From Paulinella micropora (taxonomy: Eukaryota; Cercozoa; Imbricatea; Euglyphida): a DNA stretch of 41,226 bases. Under the pieces are notes generated by a model, which was given only the letters and a program-made list of their open reading frames with translations, had not been told where the DNA came from and did no database searches. Shown here in pieces: positions 11,915-22,088 of the stretch. The first letter of the stretch is position 1; every line of letters begins with the position of its first letter. The stretch covers positions 222,237 to 263,462 of the forward strand of contig BJOX01000307.1 in the NCBI GenBank assembly GCA_009731375.1, read 5' to 3'. The translations under genes were made by a program, and so were the position numbers.

Positions 11915-12034
11915 ATCGACTGCGTCACAGTGGATCTCCCTGCCTGCCTGGCAGGAAAAGTGGAGTTGGAGATGATGAAAGGGAACTCGGTGTCCGTCAA
12001 CTTGGTTTCAAACTGTCCCCTTGTTCTTAAATAA
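11915..12034 (+). CDS. Possible internal exon, Cys-containing secreted-type protein
   Basis: TGTGTTTTGCAG at 11903-11914 is a good 3' splice site. The open sequence that follows reads IDCVTVDLPACLAGKVELEM, then MKGNSVSVNLVSNCPLVLK, then a stop. Switching frame gives NNVDYEKPELLVNVSTIQNF, then CWQRG, up to about 12110. Composition is like folded, disulphide-bearing extracellular protein. I do not recognise the family. No donor site is obvious. Confidence 0.35.
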   Translation: MDCVTVDLPACLAGKVELEMMKGNSVSVNLVSNCPLVLK

Positions 12035-12108
12035 TGTCGATTACGAAAAGCCGGAGCTGCTAGTCAACGTGTCAACCATTCAAAACTTCTGCTGGCAGCG
12101 AGGTCGGC

Positions 12109-12470
12109 ATGGTCAAGCTAAGTGGTGTTTGTGCTTCGCTGGCCTTCGGTTTAGCCGCTGGTTCTCGGCGGCTGTACCACAACCTGGAGGTTCCCGTCGA
12201 TAGCAGCGGCCATGCTCGGCCTGGCACAGGGCGCCGTGGCACAAAGTCAGGACTGCCGCTACATCGCTCAAGTGACTACTCCGCAAACGTGCATGGCGGA
12301 GTACAGTGGCAACGTGGATTTAGACTGCTCCTTCGGGGCCAGACTGGCGAACTGCCCAGTCACTGCGGCCAGTCCCTCCAGGTCGCCGTCGCCGACCAGT
12401 ACTAGCTCGACGCCCTCGACCAGCGCTGCATCTGTCAGCTCGACGCCCTCTGCCATGCATCCTGCAGGTG
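12109..12470 (+). CDS. Possible exon(s): Cys-containing segment with Ser/Thr/Pro-rich tail
   Basis: The frame from 12109 begins MVKLSGVCASLAFGLAAG, which looks like a signal peptide. A second frame from 12212 reads LAQGAVAQSQDCRYIAQVTT, contains four further Cys residues, then becomes mucin-like (SPTSTSSTPSTSAASVSS). A candidate donor CTGCAG/GTGATA lies at about 12467. The two frames could be joined by a small intron ending GATAGCAG at about 12203, or by a sequencing frameshift. Together with 11915-12034 and 13945-14026 this may be one secreted or cell-surface gene. Confidence 0.35.
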
Positions 12471-12482
12471 ATAACAAGGCAG

Positions 12483-12917
12483 CTTGGTAGGTGGGTAGTG
12501 GTAGGTAGGTACCGGTGGGTAGGCGGGTAGGTAGGCAGGTAGGTAGGCAGGTAGGTAGGTAGGTAAGTAGCGGTAGGTGGTAGGTAGGTAGGTAGCTATA
12601 GGTAGCTATAGGTAGGTAGGTAGGTAGGTAGGTAGGTAGGTGGGTAGGTAGGTAGGTAAGTAGGTAGGTAAGTAGGTAGGTAGGTAGGTAGGTAGGTAGG
12701 TTAGGTAGGTAGGTAGGTAGGCAGGTAGGTAGGTAGGCAGGTAGGTAGGTAGGTAGGTAGGTGAGTAGGTAGGTAGGTAGGTAGGAGTAGATAGATAGAT
12801 AGGCCTAGGTAGACAGACAGATAGACAGATAGACAGATAGACAGATAGATAGATAGGTAGATAGGCAGGTAGGAAGGTAGGTAGGTAGGTAGGAGTAGAT
12901 AGATAGATAGGCCTAGG

Positions 12918-12986
<69 letters not shown>

Positions 12987-13137
12987 GGATAGATAGATAG
13001 ATAGATAGATAGACAGATAGATAGATAGAGATAGATAGAAAGATAGATAGAAAGATAGATAGAAAGATAGATAGATAGATATTAGATAGATAGATAGACA
13101 GATAGACAGACAGACAGACAGACAGACAATACAGATA
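12483..13137. repeat. (GGTA)n then (GATA)/(GACA)n microsatellites
   Basis: Tetranucleotide arrays, with a roughly 110-bp segment containing GGAGTAGATAGATAGATAGG, then CCTAGGTAGACAGACAG, repeated at about 12783 and 12891. Minus-strand YLPT/YLSI frames are repeat translations. Confidence 0.95.
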
Positions 13138-13829
13138 GATGAGATATCGACTAATGTCAGAAAAAAGGAGCTTCTGATTTCGTCAACCAAGGAAGTCTGT
13201 GGGTAAAGTATTAACCCGATGCCCAGCTAAGCCGTGATGTTTGCACGGAAGGGACTGATACAGGCGATACCAAAGCTCCCTAGTACCAGGCGGGGCCAGG
13301 GCTCGTTCCATAAGCGCCCCTTGCAGAACGAGCTCCCACCTCCATTACAGAGGACCCAGTAAGCAGATGGAGTTTCGAGACTGTTCGACAGTCTAGTATA
13401 AACCGACAGAGCACTGTGGGTTTTATTCCGGGCTCAACAAGCGAGAAAGGGCACCCTGAGGGAACAGGATTGTGCTTCCCGTCGCTATTTCGGCATGTGA
13501 CTTATAGGCGTATGGCTAGGCACACATAAGGCACCCCACCACGGGCCCAGCACACCCACACCATCCCCTAATTCTCTGTCTGTCGACAGATGGCACCCAT
13601 TTCAAAAAACCAAGCCCAAGGGAGGGTCAGTGACACCTCAAGTGGCCTTGGTTCACTTCGTGGAGTAAGTGATGAGATCAACTGATGAGATATCGACTAA
13701 TGTCAGAAAAAAGGAGCTTCTGATTTCGTCAACCAAGGAAGTCTGTGGGTAAAGTATTAACCCGATGCCCAGCTAAGCCGTGATGTTTGCACGGAAGGGA
13801 CTGATACAGGCGATACCAAAGCTCCCTAG
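13138..13829. mobile_element. Small element with identical 146-bp terminal direct repeats
   Basis: 13138-13283 and 13684-13829 appear identical, from GATGAGATATCGACTAATG to AAAGCTCCCTAG, and enclose 400 bp without a coding frame. GATA arrays abut both outer edges. The layout is like a terminal-repeat retrotransposon in miniature, or a 546-bp tandem duplication with 1.27 copies. The ends do not fit TG...CA neatly, and no primer-binding site is proven. Confidence 0.65.
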
Positions 13830-13897
<68 letters not shown>

Positions 13898-13912
13898 GGA
13901 TAGATAGATACT
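13830..13912. repeat. (GATA)n array
   Basis: Pure GATA run directly after the second 146-bp repeat. Confidence 0.97.
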
Positions 13913-13944
13913 ACATACTTCTCCTTCTCCATCCACCACTTCAG

Positions 13945-14026
13945 TCCGAGCAGCAGCCCCGTCAGCGTTTCTGCCAGCGTGTCCTTTACTAGTAGCGTCA
14001 CGGCTTCTCAGTCTGCGACGAGCTCG
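13945..14026 (+). CDS. Possible Ser-rich exon
   Basis: The exon is preceded by a pyrimidine-rich acceptor (CTTCTCCTTCTCCATCCACC, then ACTTCAG) and followed by a strong donor GTGAGC at 14027. In one frame it encodes PSSSPVSVSASVSFTSS, then VTASQSATSS. The Ser-rich composition matches the end of the exon at 12212-12470, and the frame stops soon after the donor. Reading the two as exons of one Ser-rich stalk is an inference. Confidence 0.4.
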
Positions 14027-14095
14027 GTGAGCGTCAGTGCTTCTGTCTGAGTCGGTGACACCCTCTAATTCTGCGACATGCTCTACTTTTGCGAT

Positions 14096-14169
14096 TTATT
14101 TATTTATTTATTTTACTTATTTATTTTACTTATTTATTCATTTATTTATGTATTTATTTATTTATATAT

Positions 14170-14208
<39 letters not shown>

Positions 14209-14225
14209 TATATTCACTTATTTAC
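14096..14225. repeat. (TTTA)n array
   Basis: Tetranucleotide repeat with a few variants. Its YLFI frames are not coding. Confidence 0.95.
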
Positions 14226-14279
14226 TATCTATCCATCCATCCTCCTACCTCTACCTTGTCGTGCTGCTGCTGACTGAAA

Positions 14280-14479
14280 TGGTTGGTGAAAGCGAGGACG
14301 TTGGGCTGGTGGTCAAGCTTTCGGAGGGGGTTGCAGACACATGCGAGATAAGCTTGCGTTTACCTCGCGAAGAGTACCTCGCAGCTTACCTCATACTATC
14401 ATTTTGCGAGCACTCTTCTCTGCGAACCTACGACACAAACAAGAAAAATCGTGGCGAATATTTGGTTGAGGTGGAATGA
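14280..14479 (+). CDS. Possible terminal exon, unknown protein
   Basis: The frame reads MVGESEDVGLVVKLSEGVAD, then TCEISLRLPREEYLAAYL, and ends at a stop at 14479 after RGEYLVEVE. It has balanced composition unlike the surrounding repeats. It may be the end of the putative Ser-rich gene to its left. The upstream boundary is unclear because the frame runs open through the TTTA array. Confidence 0.35.
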
Positions 14480-14790
14480 CCTGCCGAGTCATAATTATCC
14501 AAATGGTTCTCAATGGCTTTCGGAATAAAATTTTGGCAGCTGGACCAAATGCTTGATAGCATGCTGCCTGCTTCTTTTCCAATTTCCCTAGCTTTTTTTC
14601 CAATATCCCTAGCTTGCGTGCCTTTTCCTCGGCGCGGAGTGCTGAAGGGCACGAGCGGTTTGTGAAATCACGTTTTGCTTTGCATAGTTGAAGCCATTCA
14701 ACCTTTGCATTCAACTGAACTTTTCTTTCTCCACCTGCAGCTATCCTGCATCAGCACTTGCATCACTAGAGAGTACGGGAAGAAGGGCGA
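14480..14790. other. No supportable gene
   Basis: Unique-looking sequence with a short A/T-biased inner part. Short minus-strand frames (KKLGKLEKK-like) come from internally repeated AATTTCCCTAGC / AATATCCCTAGC motifs. Confidence 0.5.
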
Positions 14791-15010
14791 GTAGGCAGGC
14801 AGGCAGGCAGCCAGCCAGCCAGACAGACAGAAAGACAGACAGACAGACTGAGACACACAGACAGACATGCATACAGACAGACAGACAGACAGAGACAGAC
14901 ACAAAAATACACAGACACAGGCAAGCAGACAAAGACGCAGACGCCGACAAAGACACAGATACAGACAGACAGACAGACAAGCAGGCAGGCAGGCAGGCAG
15001 ACAGTTACAG
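14791..15010. repeat. (CAGG)n, (CAGA)n and related microsatellite
   Basis: Imperfect CAGA/CAGG tracts abutting the 5' edge of a LINE fragment. Confidence 0.95.
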
Positions 15011-15012
15011 AA

Positions 15013-15379
15013 GGAAGTAGAAGATTGATTTCTCTTGGTAGAGCGGGATATTTGAGATTCGAATGTACTAATCGAGATTTTAGTTCTCCCGTTAATGTTG
15101 TTTGTCATGTTTGTAAAGATAACATTCATTACGAGACTCATGTGCTTCAATATTGCAACCCACGTTTGTCTTTCCTGCCTGAGTTGCAAATGAAATATGT
15201 GCGTTCATTTAGCATGGAATGGTTTAATTTCTAATGATCAACGGAAAAATGTATTACATTCGAATGCTTTAGCTACTTTATCTTCTGTCAACCCTATGAG
15301 GTCTTTTTTGAGAGAGCTTTGTAAGAAGATTGAAGGGCTAACCAGGAGTCATGCTTCTGGTTTGTCTGTAGGATTATAG
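15013..15379 (+). pseudogene. LINE ORF2 C-terminal fragment with zf-RVT-like cluster
   Basis: The plus-strand translation contains CHVCKDNIHYETHVLQYCN, the Cys/His pattern found after LINE reverse transcriptases. After one frame change at about 15230 it reads LATLSSVNPMRSFLRELCKK and stops at 15379. A TTATTTATTAC-then-(TAC)n tail follows 30 bp later, as expected for a LINE 3' end. It is 5'-truncated at the CAGA array. It differs from the LINE at 3374-4475 in both sequence and tail. Confidence 0.72.
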
Positions 15380-15404
15380 TATCCGCCAAGGGGCTGCTAT
15401 CCTT

Positions 15405-15410
15405 ATTTAT

Positions 15411-15447
<37 letters not shown>

Positions 15448-15538
15448 GCTACTACTACTGCTACTACCATACTACTACAACTACTACTTCTACTACCACT
15501 ACAACCACTACAACTACAACTACTACTGCTACTTGTAA

Positions 15539-15588
<50 letters not shown>

Positions 15589-15637
15589 ATACTAATACTA
15601 CTAGTACTACTAGTACTACTACTACTAGTACTACTAG

Positions 15638-15697
<60 letters not shown>

Positions 15698-15698
15698 C
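15405..15698. repeat. (TAC)n array, probable LINE tail
   Basis: TAC/TACTAG trinucleotide array directly after the LINE 3' end, with internal duplications. Poly-Val and poly-Ser frames are repeat translations. Confidence 0.93.
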
Positions 15699-15745
15699 AC
15701 TGTGACGTTCCATAACCCTGGTTCGAATCCGAGCAGTAAAGATTA
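15699..15745 (+). mobile_element. tRNA-like SINE fragment
   Basis: Contains a perfect B box, GGTTCGAATCC, at 15720-15730, preceded by GTGACGTTCCATAACCC. No A box is visible because the TAC array takes over, so this is a fragment of a tRNA-derived element. Confidence 0.5.
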
Positions 15746-15789
15746 CTTCCAGTGCTTCATTATCAGCCATTATTGTCGTCCAAAGCCTG

Positions 15790-15915
15790 TATCGCGGTCA
15801 TTAGAAAGCTCTTGATGGCAGCTCAGACGAGCTGCTTCACAAGCAATAGCAACCAGAATCGGCTGAGGTCGAAGCGCTTGAAATAATTGCTCGTTGTACT
15901 TAGCAACTAAGAACC
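15790..15915 (-). mobile_element. Foldback MITE family A, partial copy 3
   Basis: Shares ATTAGAAAGCTCTTGATG, CTTCACAAGC, CAGAATCGGCTGAGGTCGAA, then GCGCTTGAAATAATTGCTCG and TTGTACTTA with family A. It is truncated and diverged relative to copies 1 and 2. Confidence 0.65.
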
Positions 15916-15920
15916 TCGAT

Positions 15921-15942
15921 GGGGGGGGGGGGNNNNNNNNNN
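15921..15942. other. Poly-G and 10-N gap
   Basis: 12 G then ten N, followed by a GGTA array. Confidence 0.95.
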
Positions 15943-16185
15943 GGAAGGTAGTTAGGCAGGCAGGCAGGTAGGTAGGTAGGTAGGTAGGCAGTAAAGAAAG
16001 AAAGAAAGAAGGAAAGAAAGAAAAATAGAAATGGATAGGTACGTATACAGTTGGTAGATAAGCAGGTAGGTATCTCTAGGAAGGTAGGTAGGTAGGTAGG
16101 TAGGTAGGCAGGCAGGCAGGTTACTAGGTAGGTAGGTAGGTAGGTAGGACGCTTATGGCTTTTACGCTATGCAATAGTACTTACA

Positions 16186-16246
<61 letters not shown>

Positions 16247-16275
16247 CCTACCTACCTACCTACCTACCTACCTAC

Positions 16276-16310
<35 letters not shown>

Positions 16311-16372
16311 CCTATCTTTCTATCTTTCTACCTACCTATACCTATCTTTCTATCCATCTATCTATCTATAGT
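15943..16372. repeat. (GGTA)n then (CTAT)n arrays
   Basis: GGTA/GGCA with a GAAA tract to about 16148, then CTAT/CTAC from about 16186. The two halves are near reverse-complementary repeat types. Confidence 0.95.
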
Positions 16373-16424
16373 CTATTTTTCATTTATTCATGTGTTCAAA
16401 ACGTGCTTTTTTGTTCCGTTTCAG

Positions 16425-16634
16425 TGCCGTCACGAGTCAAATAGTTTCATACTTCAAGAATCTGATTATAAGCCTGACGGTTTGCAGCCTAACTTCAATA
16501 TGAGAACGCTTTTTACAGAATTACATAAAAAAAATTATGACGGGACATATAGCGGCCCCAGTTGGTTTTCTTTTTCACATGTACGACGAAAAATATTACT
16601 AATATATCAGTTTATTGAAAGACTAATATTTTAA
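16425..16634 (+). CDS. Possible terminal exon, unknown protein
   Basis: The acceptor TTTTTTGTTCCGTTTCAG ends at 16424. The open frame then encodes about 70 residues, including [19 protein letters not shown] and [18 protein letters not shown], to a stop at 16634. Composition is protein-like and distinct from the CTAT repeat upstream. No family is recognised. Confidence 0.35.
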   Translation, partial: CRHESNSFILQESDYKPDGLQPNFNMRTLFTELHKKNYDGTYSGPSWFSFSHVRRKILLIYQFIERLIF

Positions 16635-16686
16635 ACTCTGTGATGCCGGCCCGGGTGCATCTCACAAAAAATGACTCATCCGTCTC

Positions 16687-16713
16687 GGGGGGGGGGGGGG
16701 GGGNNNNNNNNNN
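16687..16713. other. Poly-G and 10-N gap
   Basis: 17 G then ten N. The preceding sequence (GCATCTCACAAAAAATGACT, then CATCCGTCTCGGG) resembles that before the 9654 gap. Confidence 0.95.
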
Positions 16714-16773
16714 ATTAATAATAATTGTATTAAATTTTTATTGATTTTAATATATGAAATGAAAGATTCAATA

Positions 16774-17024
16774 TGTAATGCCCCCGATGATAGCTCAAGA
16801 AAAAGTCGGTAATACAACCAAACATAGTCCTCAAGAATGAGAATGATGTCTCGTTGTATTAGCTGTTACGATAGTAGGATATTTAACAAACAGATAACTG
16901 TTACTAACGATATGAAGACTGAGGAATACCTAAGTAGGGACTCCGTAATCTCCAGACCAAGGATAACCGGCAGACCGGAACGATCAGTATTGCCATTATT
17001 AATATATACCGGGTGGGCCGGCAT
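16774..17024 (-). mobile_element. Diverged LTR copy, inverted relative to 17279-17523
   Basis: The first 90 bp (TGTAATGCCCCCGATGATAG, then onward) is the reverse complement of the end of the solo LTR at 17434-17523. The rest is much more diverged, with faint similarity near GGGTGGGCCGGCAT at about 17005, so the far end is uncertain. Confidence 0.5.
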
Positions 17025-17049
17025 AATCTCTTCTCCCCCCCGAGCGCGC

Positions 17050-17170
17050 TCGCCAGTTTGCGCGCGAGGAGTCGAACTGACGCCCCCGCCGACCAACTTC
17101 CCTAGGGATGAATGCAAATACGAACCTTAGTGACGGTCAACGCTGTCCACTCGACTAGCTATTCATCGGA
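17050..17170 (-). mobile_element. tRNA-like sequence (SINE head or decayed tRNA)
   Basis: On the minus strand, TAGTCGAGTGG (A-box-like, resembling the tRNA-Ser or tRNA-Leu start) is followed about 85 bp later by a clean B box, AGTTCGACTCC, at about 17065. I could not fold a good anticodon arm, so a working tRNA is unlikely. Confidence 0.4.
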
Positions 17171-17278
17171 GTCCGAACTAAAGCCATACTACGATGAAGC
17201 GAGAATGGAGGTCTCTTAGCAACCGCGTGGCGATACGATTATGGGACTTTCTGGTTTTTTCCTCTTGTTAGTTAGTTA

Positions 17279-17523
17279 TGTAGGCATCACCGGGCCCCCC
17301 GGATAGCCGGTAAAAAGTATCTTTTCCTGGTGACAGGTGCACCAGCTTGTTTTTCAGTATTATTTGTCCGGATTGGACCTGATGCCATTTTATTCCTGGT
17401 CTGTTGCCGTTTTCCTTTTTGGCTTCACTGAGCTAATATAACGAGACATCATTCTCATCTTTTGAGGACTGTGTTTGGTTGTATTACCGACTTTTTTTAC
17501 AAGCTATCGTTGGGGGCATTACA
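17279..17523 (+). mobile_element. Solo LTR, 245 bp
   Basis: Starts TGTAGGCATCACC and ends GGGGCATTACA (TG...CA ends). It is flanked by GTTA at 17275-17278 and 17524-17527. The right terminal repeat at 25801-25812 is the uninterrupted site and has GTTA once, which demonstrates the insertion and a 4-bp target duplication. Confidence 0.8.
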
Positions 17524-17644
17524 GTTATGTTTCTTTTTTCTTTCTCTTCAAGGCTCCCTCTTTCCTTTTCCTTTTCTCTCTCTCTTCGTTTCCTTCACCA
17601 TAGTTTATTGATACGTGTTAATGGGATATTTCTCTTGCCTCATA

Positions 17645-17715
<71 letters not shown>

Positions 17716-17716
<1 letters not shown>

Positions 17717-17780
17717 GGACACCGTGATAGCCCAGTGGTCAAGTTCTACCATCTGGGCCCTGTCGCCAGTTCGATTCCCG
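17716..17780 (+). mobile_element. tRNA-derived SINE head
   Basis: Has a clear A box, TAGCCCAGTGG, at about 17729 and a B box, AGTTCGATTCCCG, at about 17768, in the right order and spacing. It starts inside an ATT array and is cut off by the N gap. The overall string resembles a tRNA, but the anticodon region does not fold convincingly. Confidence 0.65.
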
Positions 17781-18668
17781 NNNNNNNNNNNNNNNNNNNN
17801 NNNNNNNNNNNNNNNNNNNNNNNNNNNNNNNNNNNNNNNNNNNNNNNNNNNNNNNNNNNNNNNNNNNNNNNNNNNNNNNNNNNNNNNNNNNNNNNNNNNN
17901 NNNNNNNNNNNNNNNNNNNNNNNNNNNNNNNNNNNNNNNNNNNNNNNNNNNNNNNNNNNNNNNNNNNNNNNNNNNNNNNNNNNNNNNNNNNNNNNNNNNN
18001 NNNNNNNNNNNNNNNNNNNNNNNNNNNNNNNNNNNNNNNNNNNNNNNNNNNNNNNNNNNNNNNNNNNNNNNNNNNNNNNNNNNNNNNNNNNNNNNNNNNN
18101 NNNNNNNNNNNNNNNNNNNNNNNNNNNNNNNNNNNNNNNNNNNNNNNNNNNNNNNNNNNNNNNNNNNNNNNNNNNNNNNNNNNNNNNNNNNNNNNNNNNN
18201 NNNNNNNNNNNNNNNNNNNNNNNNNNNNNNNNNNNNNNNNNNNNNNNNNNNNNNNNNNNNNNNNNNNNNNNNNNNNNNNNNNNNNNNNNNNNNNNNNNNN
18301 NNNNNNNNNNNNNNNNNNNNNNNNNNNNNNNNNNNNNNNNNNNNNNNNNNNNNNNNNNNNNNNNNNNNNNNNNNNNNNNNNNNNNNNNNNNNNNNNNNNN
18401 NNNNNNNNNNNNNNNNNNNNNNNNNNNNNNNNNNNNNNNNNNNNNNNNNNNNNNNNNNNNNNNNNNNNNNNNNNNNNNNNNNNNNNNNNNNNNNNNNNNN
18501 NNNNNNNNNNNNNNNNNNNNNNNNNNNNNNNNNNNNNNNNNNNNNNNNNNNNNNNNNNNNNNNNNNNNNNNNNNNNNNNNNNNNNNNNNNNNNNNNNNNN
18601 NNNNNNNNNNNNNNNNNNNNNNNNNNNNNNNNNNNNNNNNNNNNNNNNNNNNNNNNNNNNNNNNNNNN
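17781..18668. other. Assembly gap, 888 N
   Basis: Unsequenced. By comparison with 25936-26095 it should contain mostly ATT repeat plus the rest of the SINE. Confidence 0.99.
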
Positions 18669-19128
<460 letters not shown>

Positions 19129-19575
19129 AGTCATTAATTATTATTCATTATTATTTCAAGTATTTTCCAACTTATTTTTTACAATTTTTACGCTATTTAC
19201 GTATTTTTGCTGACAATCTGTTACTGTTACGAACCGGCCGGGCTGGGTTACGCTTTTGTGAAAAAGAGTGGCTGAAGGCATACAATTGCCGATTTCCACG
19301 CAGTGGCATACCACCAAAACCGCTTCTCAAAAGAGAGCACAGCAATCCTCACAACAAAGGCATACGGTTGTCTTTCAAGCAAGAAAGGGAGCGAGGGTCG
19401 AACGATCGGTCCTCTGATCTTTCACGTTTTCTGGTTAAGCATTTTGTTATTAAATAATGTGATAGGGGTATGCACGCTGATCAGCGAATCAGACTCGGTA
19501 AATAGCTTCGTCGTCTATTATATTTTCCTAGTCCTTGGACTCAAGATCATTTCAACATGCCGCAGACTTGAAGCA

Positions 19576-21589
19576 ATGGCCGACGGGAACAGGGACCGAG
19601 AAAGGCGAAGAAACCAACGCAGCCAGTCTCCTCCCTACAACAGGTAACCAACGATGGTTGCCTCCAACTGTGTTTTTTTCAATTTCTTTTTCTGCCTGTC
19701 GACTTGACCCCAGAGGACGAGATGGCAATAGACGTGACCAGTCTCGACGGGACAACGAACGACGCCCCACTTTACAACGCCAGTCCCAGTCCCCAGTCCA
19801 CAGACGTCATCGTTCCCCGTTAGCGAGAGGCAACGATTCCAAACGACGAGAACAACACTCCCCCGGCAACCGTCCAGTTGACATCCCGTATGGTGGACCC
19901 CCTCGACGATCCACTTCAATAACTCCACCAGGAGCCAAGCATTGAGCAAGAGGGAGAGTATACAAAAACACACGGAACGAGAATAGATGGGGAGACCAAG
20001 GCTCATCACCGAGTACACGAACAGGAGAAAAATTCCAGTGGGATGGTCCTAACGAGTTAGCAATGGTAGCCTCTACAATGTACTACAAGATCCCGATGAG
20101 TAAGTGTACATTCGTCAAGAGCAACTTCATGACTGCAAAGGAAAGAGAACGTTACGATACGTTCTACCGACAGATTGCAAACAACACCCCAGTCACTGCT
20201 TTGATCCCGGTGGTCCTCATGAATCAGTCATCAAACTGTTTCGAGAATGCCTTCGTAGTGACAACTACAACGAGTACAAGAAGTTTGTCGACAACCTCTA
20301 TCAAGAGAATAACACTCCCAGTTACAGTATAGATCCCCCCTGCGTCTCACCTTGCAGCTGCTATTTCCGGCGACCTCTATTGGTCAACTCGCTCTTTCCT
20401 CATCGAGGTGTATCGCATGCAAAGACATCGTTCCTCAACGTCAAACTGCTAACAGGAGATAATTTCTCTCAATGCTGCTTCGCATCTGCAGTGTGATCCT
20501 TATTATTCGATACCCTTGAAGCTGCACTAGCGTCCGCCTACATCCCCACCCCAGCTATCCGCCATGATGTTCAAAAGGTATTTACAATTGCGATCAAATA
20601 CCACCGTAGCACATATGAAGCCAACAAAGCCATCATTTCTAACTTTCGACAAGTCCCCCAGCGAGTCCGTCGAGGAGATCCACCCGTGTCGAGCAGTTCG
20701 AGAAACCTTTTTCCTACACCAGCCGAATCATCCCCACTCTTTGACCTCGATAACGACGTACCCTCCGGCAAACGAGAGAAACTTGACGTCCACACCAACA
20801 GAGAGAAACGTAGCCGCAGGCGAACGCCGACACCACCTTTGGCTAGTCTTCAAAACGCATTGGTCCATGTAGAACAAGAGAAACCACAGAAGAAGTTGAG
20901 GTTCAGAGAGAGTGAGGAAGACAACGCGCCCCCAGTTGCGACAAGCTCGTCATCAAGCTCCTCCAGTTCATCTGCCTCCTCCGCGGAGTCGTTGTCGCCA
21001 CTACTTCAAGATACCAACCAGCAACCCAGACCAACAGAACGCATCCAAGCTCGAAGTTGGAATTTTAGCCCAGTACACCGCTAAATCAACACTATCAAGT
21101 CTCTTTCCTGAGCAAAAAGCAGAAATACAACGGATGATTGAGACTGCAGTTGCCATGTCCCGAAAAGCGGCCACAGCCATGGACTCCATCCCTAACGATG
21201 CGTCTGGATCGGGCACGAGCCCACCAACGGCGGAGAACCCTTCCACAACAACCCATATGATATCTCCTGCCTCCAAGCCTGTTCCATTGACTAATCCTAC
21301 TCCCGAAAGCAGACCAGAGCTTCTACCTATACTCCCCTCTACACCGGCCCTCCCGAAACCACCAGTGTTACCCTTGTCTTCCAACAGCTCCAGTTCACAA
21401 GGTAGGACGTCCCATCCACTCTCTCTCCCTAAGACCGGCACTTCCCCATTACGATCCCCTAGCACACGAGTGCGGGTGTTCCGACCTCCGAGACAAACCC
21501 CTGAAGAAGAAGCAGAGTCCATTGCCAATGCCATGTTTATCCTTTTAATTATGCATAATACGAAACTAGATTCGAACGATATTATTTGA
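19576..21589 (+). pseudogene. First ORF of the large retroelement: RS-rich, intron-containing, frame-shifted
   Basis: Starts MADGNRDRERRRNQRSQSPP. Removing a 70-bp GT-AG intron joins it in frame to RGRDGNRRDQSRRDNERR, an Arg/Ser/Asp-rich stretch that ends at 19945. Coding resumes in other frames: YKIPMSKCTFVKSNFMTAKE (about 20085), HESVIKLFRECLRSDNYNEY (about 20220), IKYHRSTYEANKAIISNFRQ (about 20590), then Ser- and Pro-rich segments. The last frame contains KAEIQRMIETAVAMSRKAA and stops at 21589. RS-type repeats suggest RNA binding, so a gag-like role is plausible but inferred. At least four frame changes are needed. Confidence 0.55.
19644..19713 (+). other. Putative 70-bp spliceosomal intron
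   Basis: AACAG/GTAACC donor and a pyrimidine-rich CTTTTTCTGCCTGTCGACTT, then GACCCCAG, acceptor. Joining the exons completes an AGA codon and continues the same Arg-rich composition. The unspliced frame would hit a stop at 19645-19647. Confidence 0.6.
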
Positions 21590-21789
21590 CCCAGCTATCA
21601 ACGATACCTACGCCACTTCGAGTCTCCCTACTGCACATCGATTTTTTTGTCTTTATGTTTGTTTTTGTTTCTTTGTTGTTTATGTTTTGTCCCCCTGCCC
21701 CAGTGCCGTGACCACGAGGTCAGCACGACCCAACACCTCCTCTTTTTCTCCTACGCCTACGACATGACCGAACGTACAAGAAGGCAACG

Positions 21790-22088
21790 ATGCCTCGCTT
21801 CCCGTCGCCACTCGCTCCCATAGTTATCCTCCCACAAACGCTCTACAAACTCAACCCCAGCAGACGTTGGTCGACGAACCCGACGAAGAAGAACACCAAA
21901 ACAACGATTAGAACCAAGGGACGGGACCGCTTCCATCTAACCCCCCCAACAGCAAGGTGCACTCTGTTCCGACTCCAACTTCAACTCGTGCCCGCCGTAA
22001 GAAGAAGATTGATAACTTGCCCGATGCCACTTAGGGAAAGGCGACGACATGGCTTCATACCTCTCGCGCATCCAAAGCATGTTATCAC
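21790..22088 (+). pseudogene. Start region of the retroelement polymerase ORF
   Basis: Two frames alternate. One contains PQQTLVDEPDEEEHQNN and TSTRARRKKKIDNLPDAT, which is acidic-then-basic and protein-like. It is probably the N-terminal linker of the polymerase. The true start is not identifiable. Confidence 0.4.

Noticed and set aside
13138-13829. Ribosomal or small nuclear RNA gene in the 146-bp repeat
   Set aside because: I could not match it to any conserved rRNA or snRNA core, and the direct-repeat layout suits a mobile unit better.
15294-15770. Poly-Ser and poly-Val frames opposite the TAC array
   Set aside because: Trinucleotide repeat translation with no flanking domain.
17716-17780. 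Functional tRNA gene
   Set aside because: A and B boxes are good, but the acceptor and anticodon stems do not pair, and it starts inside an ATT array, so a SINE head is more likely.
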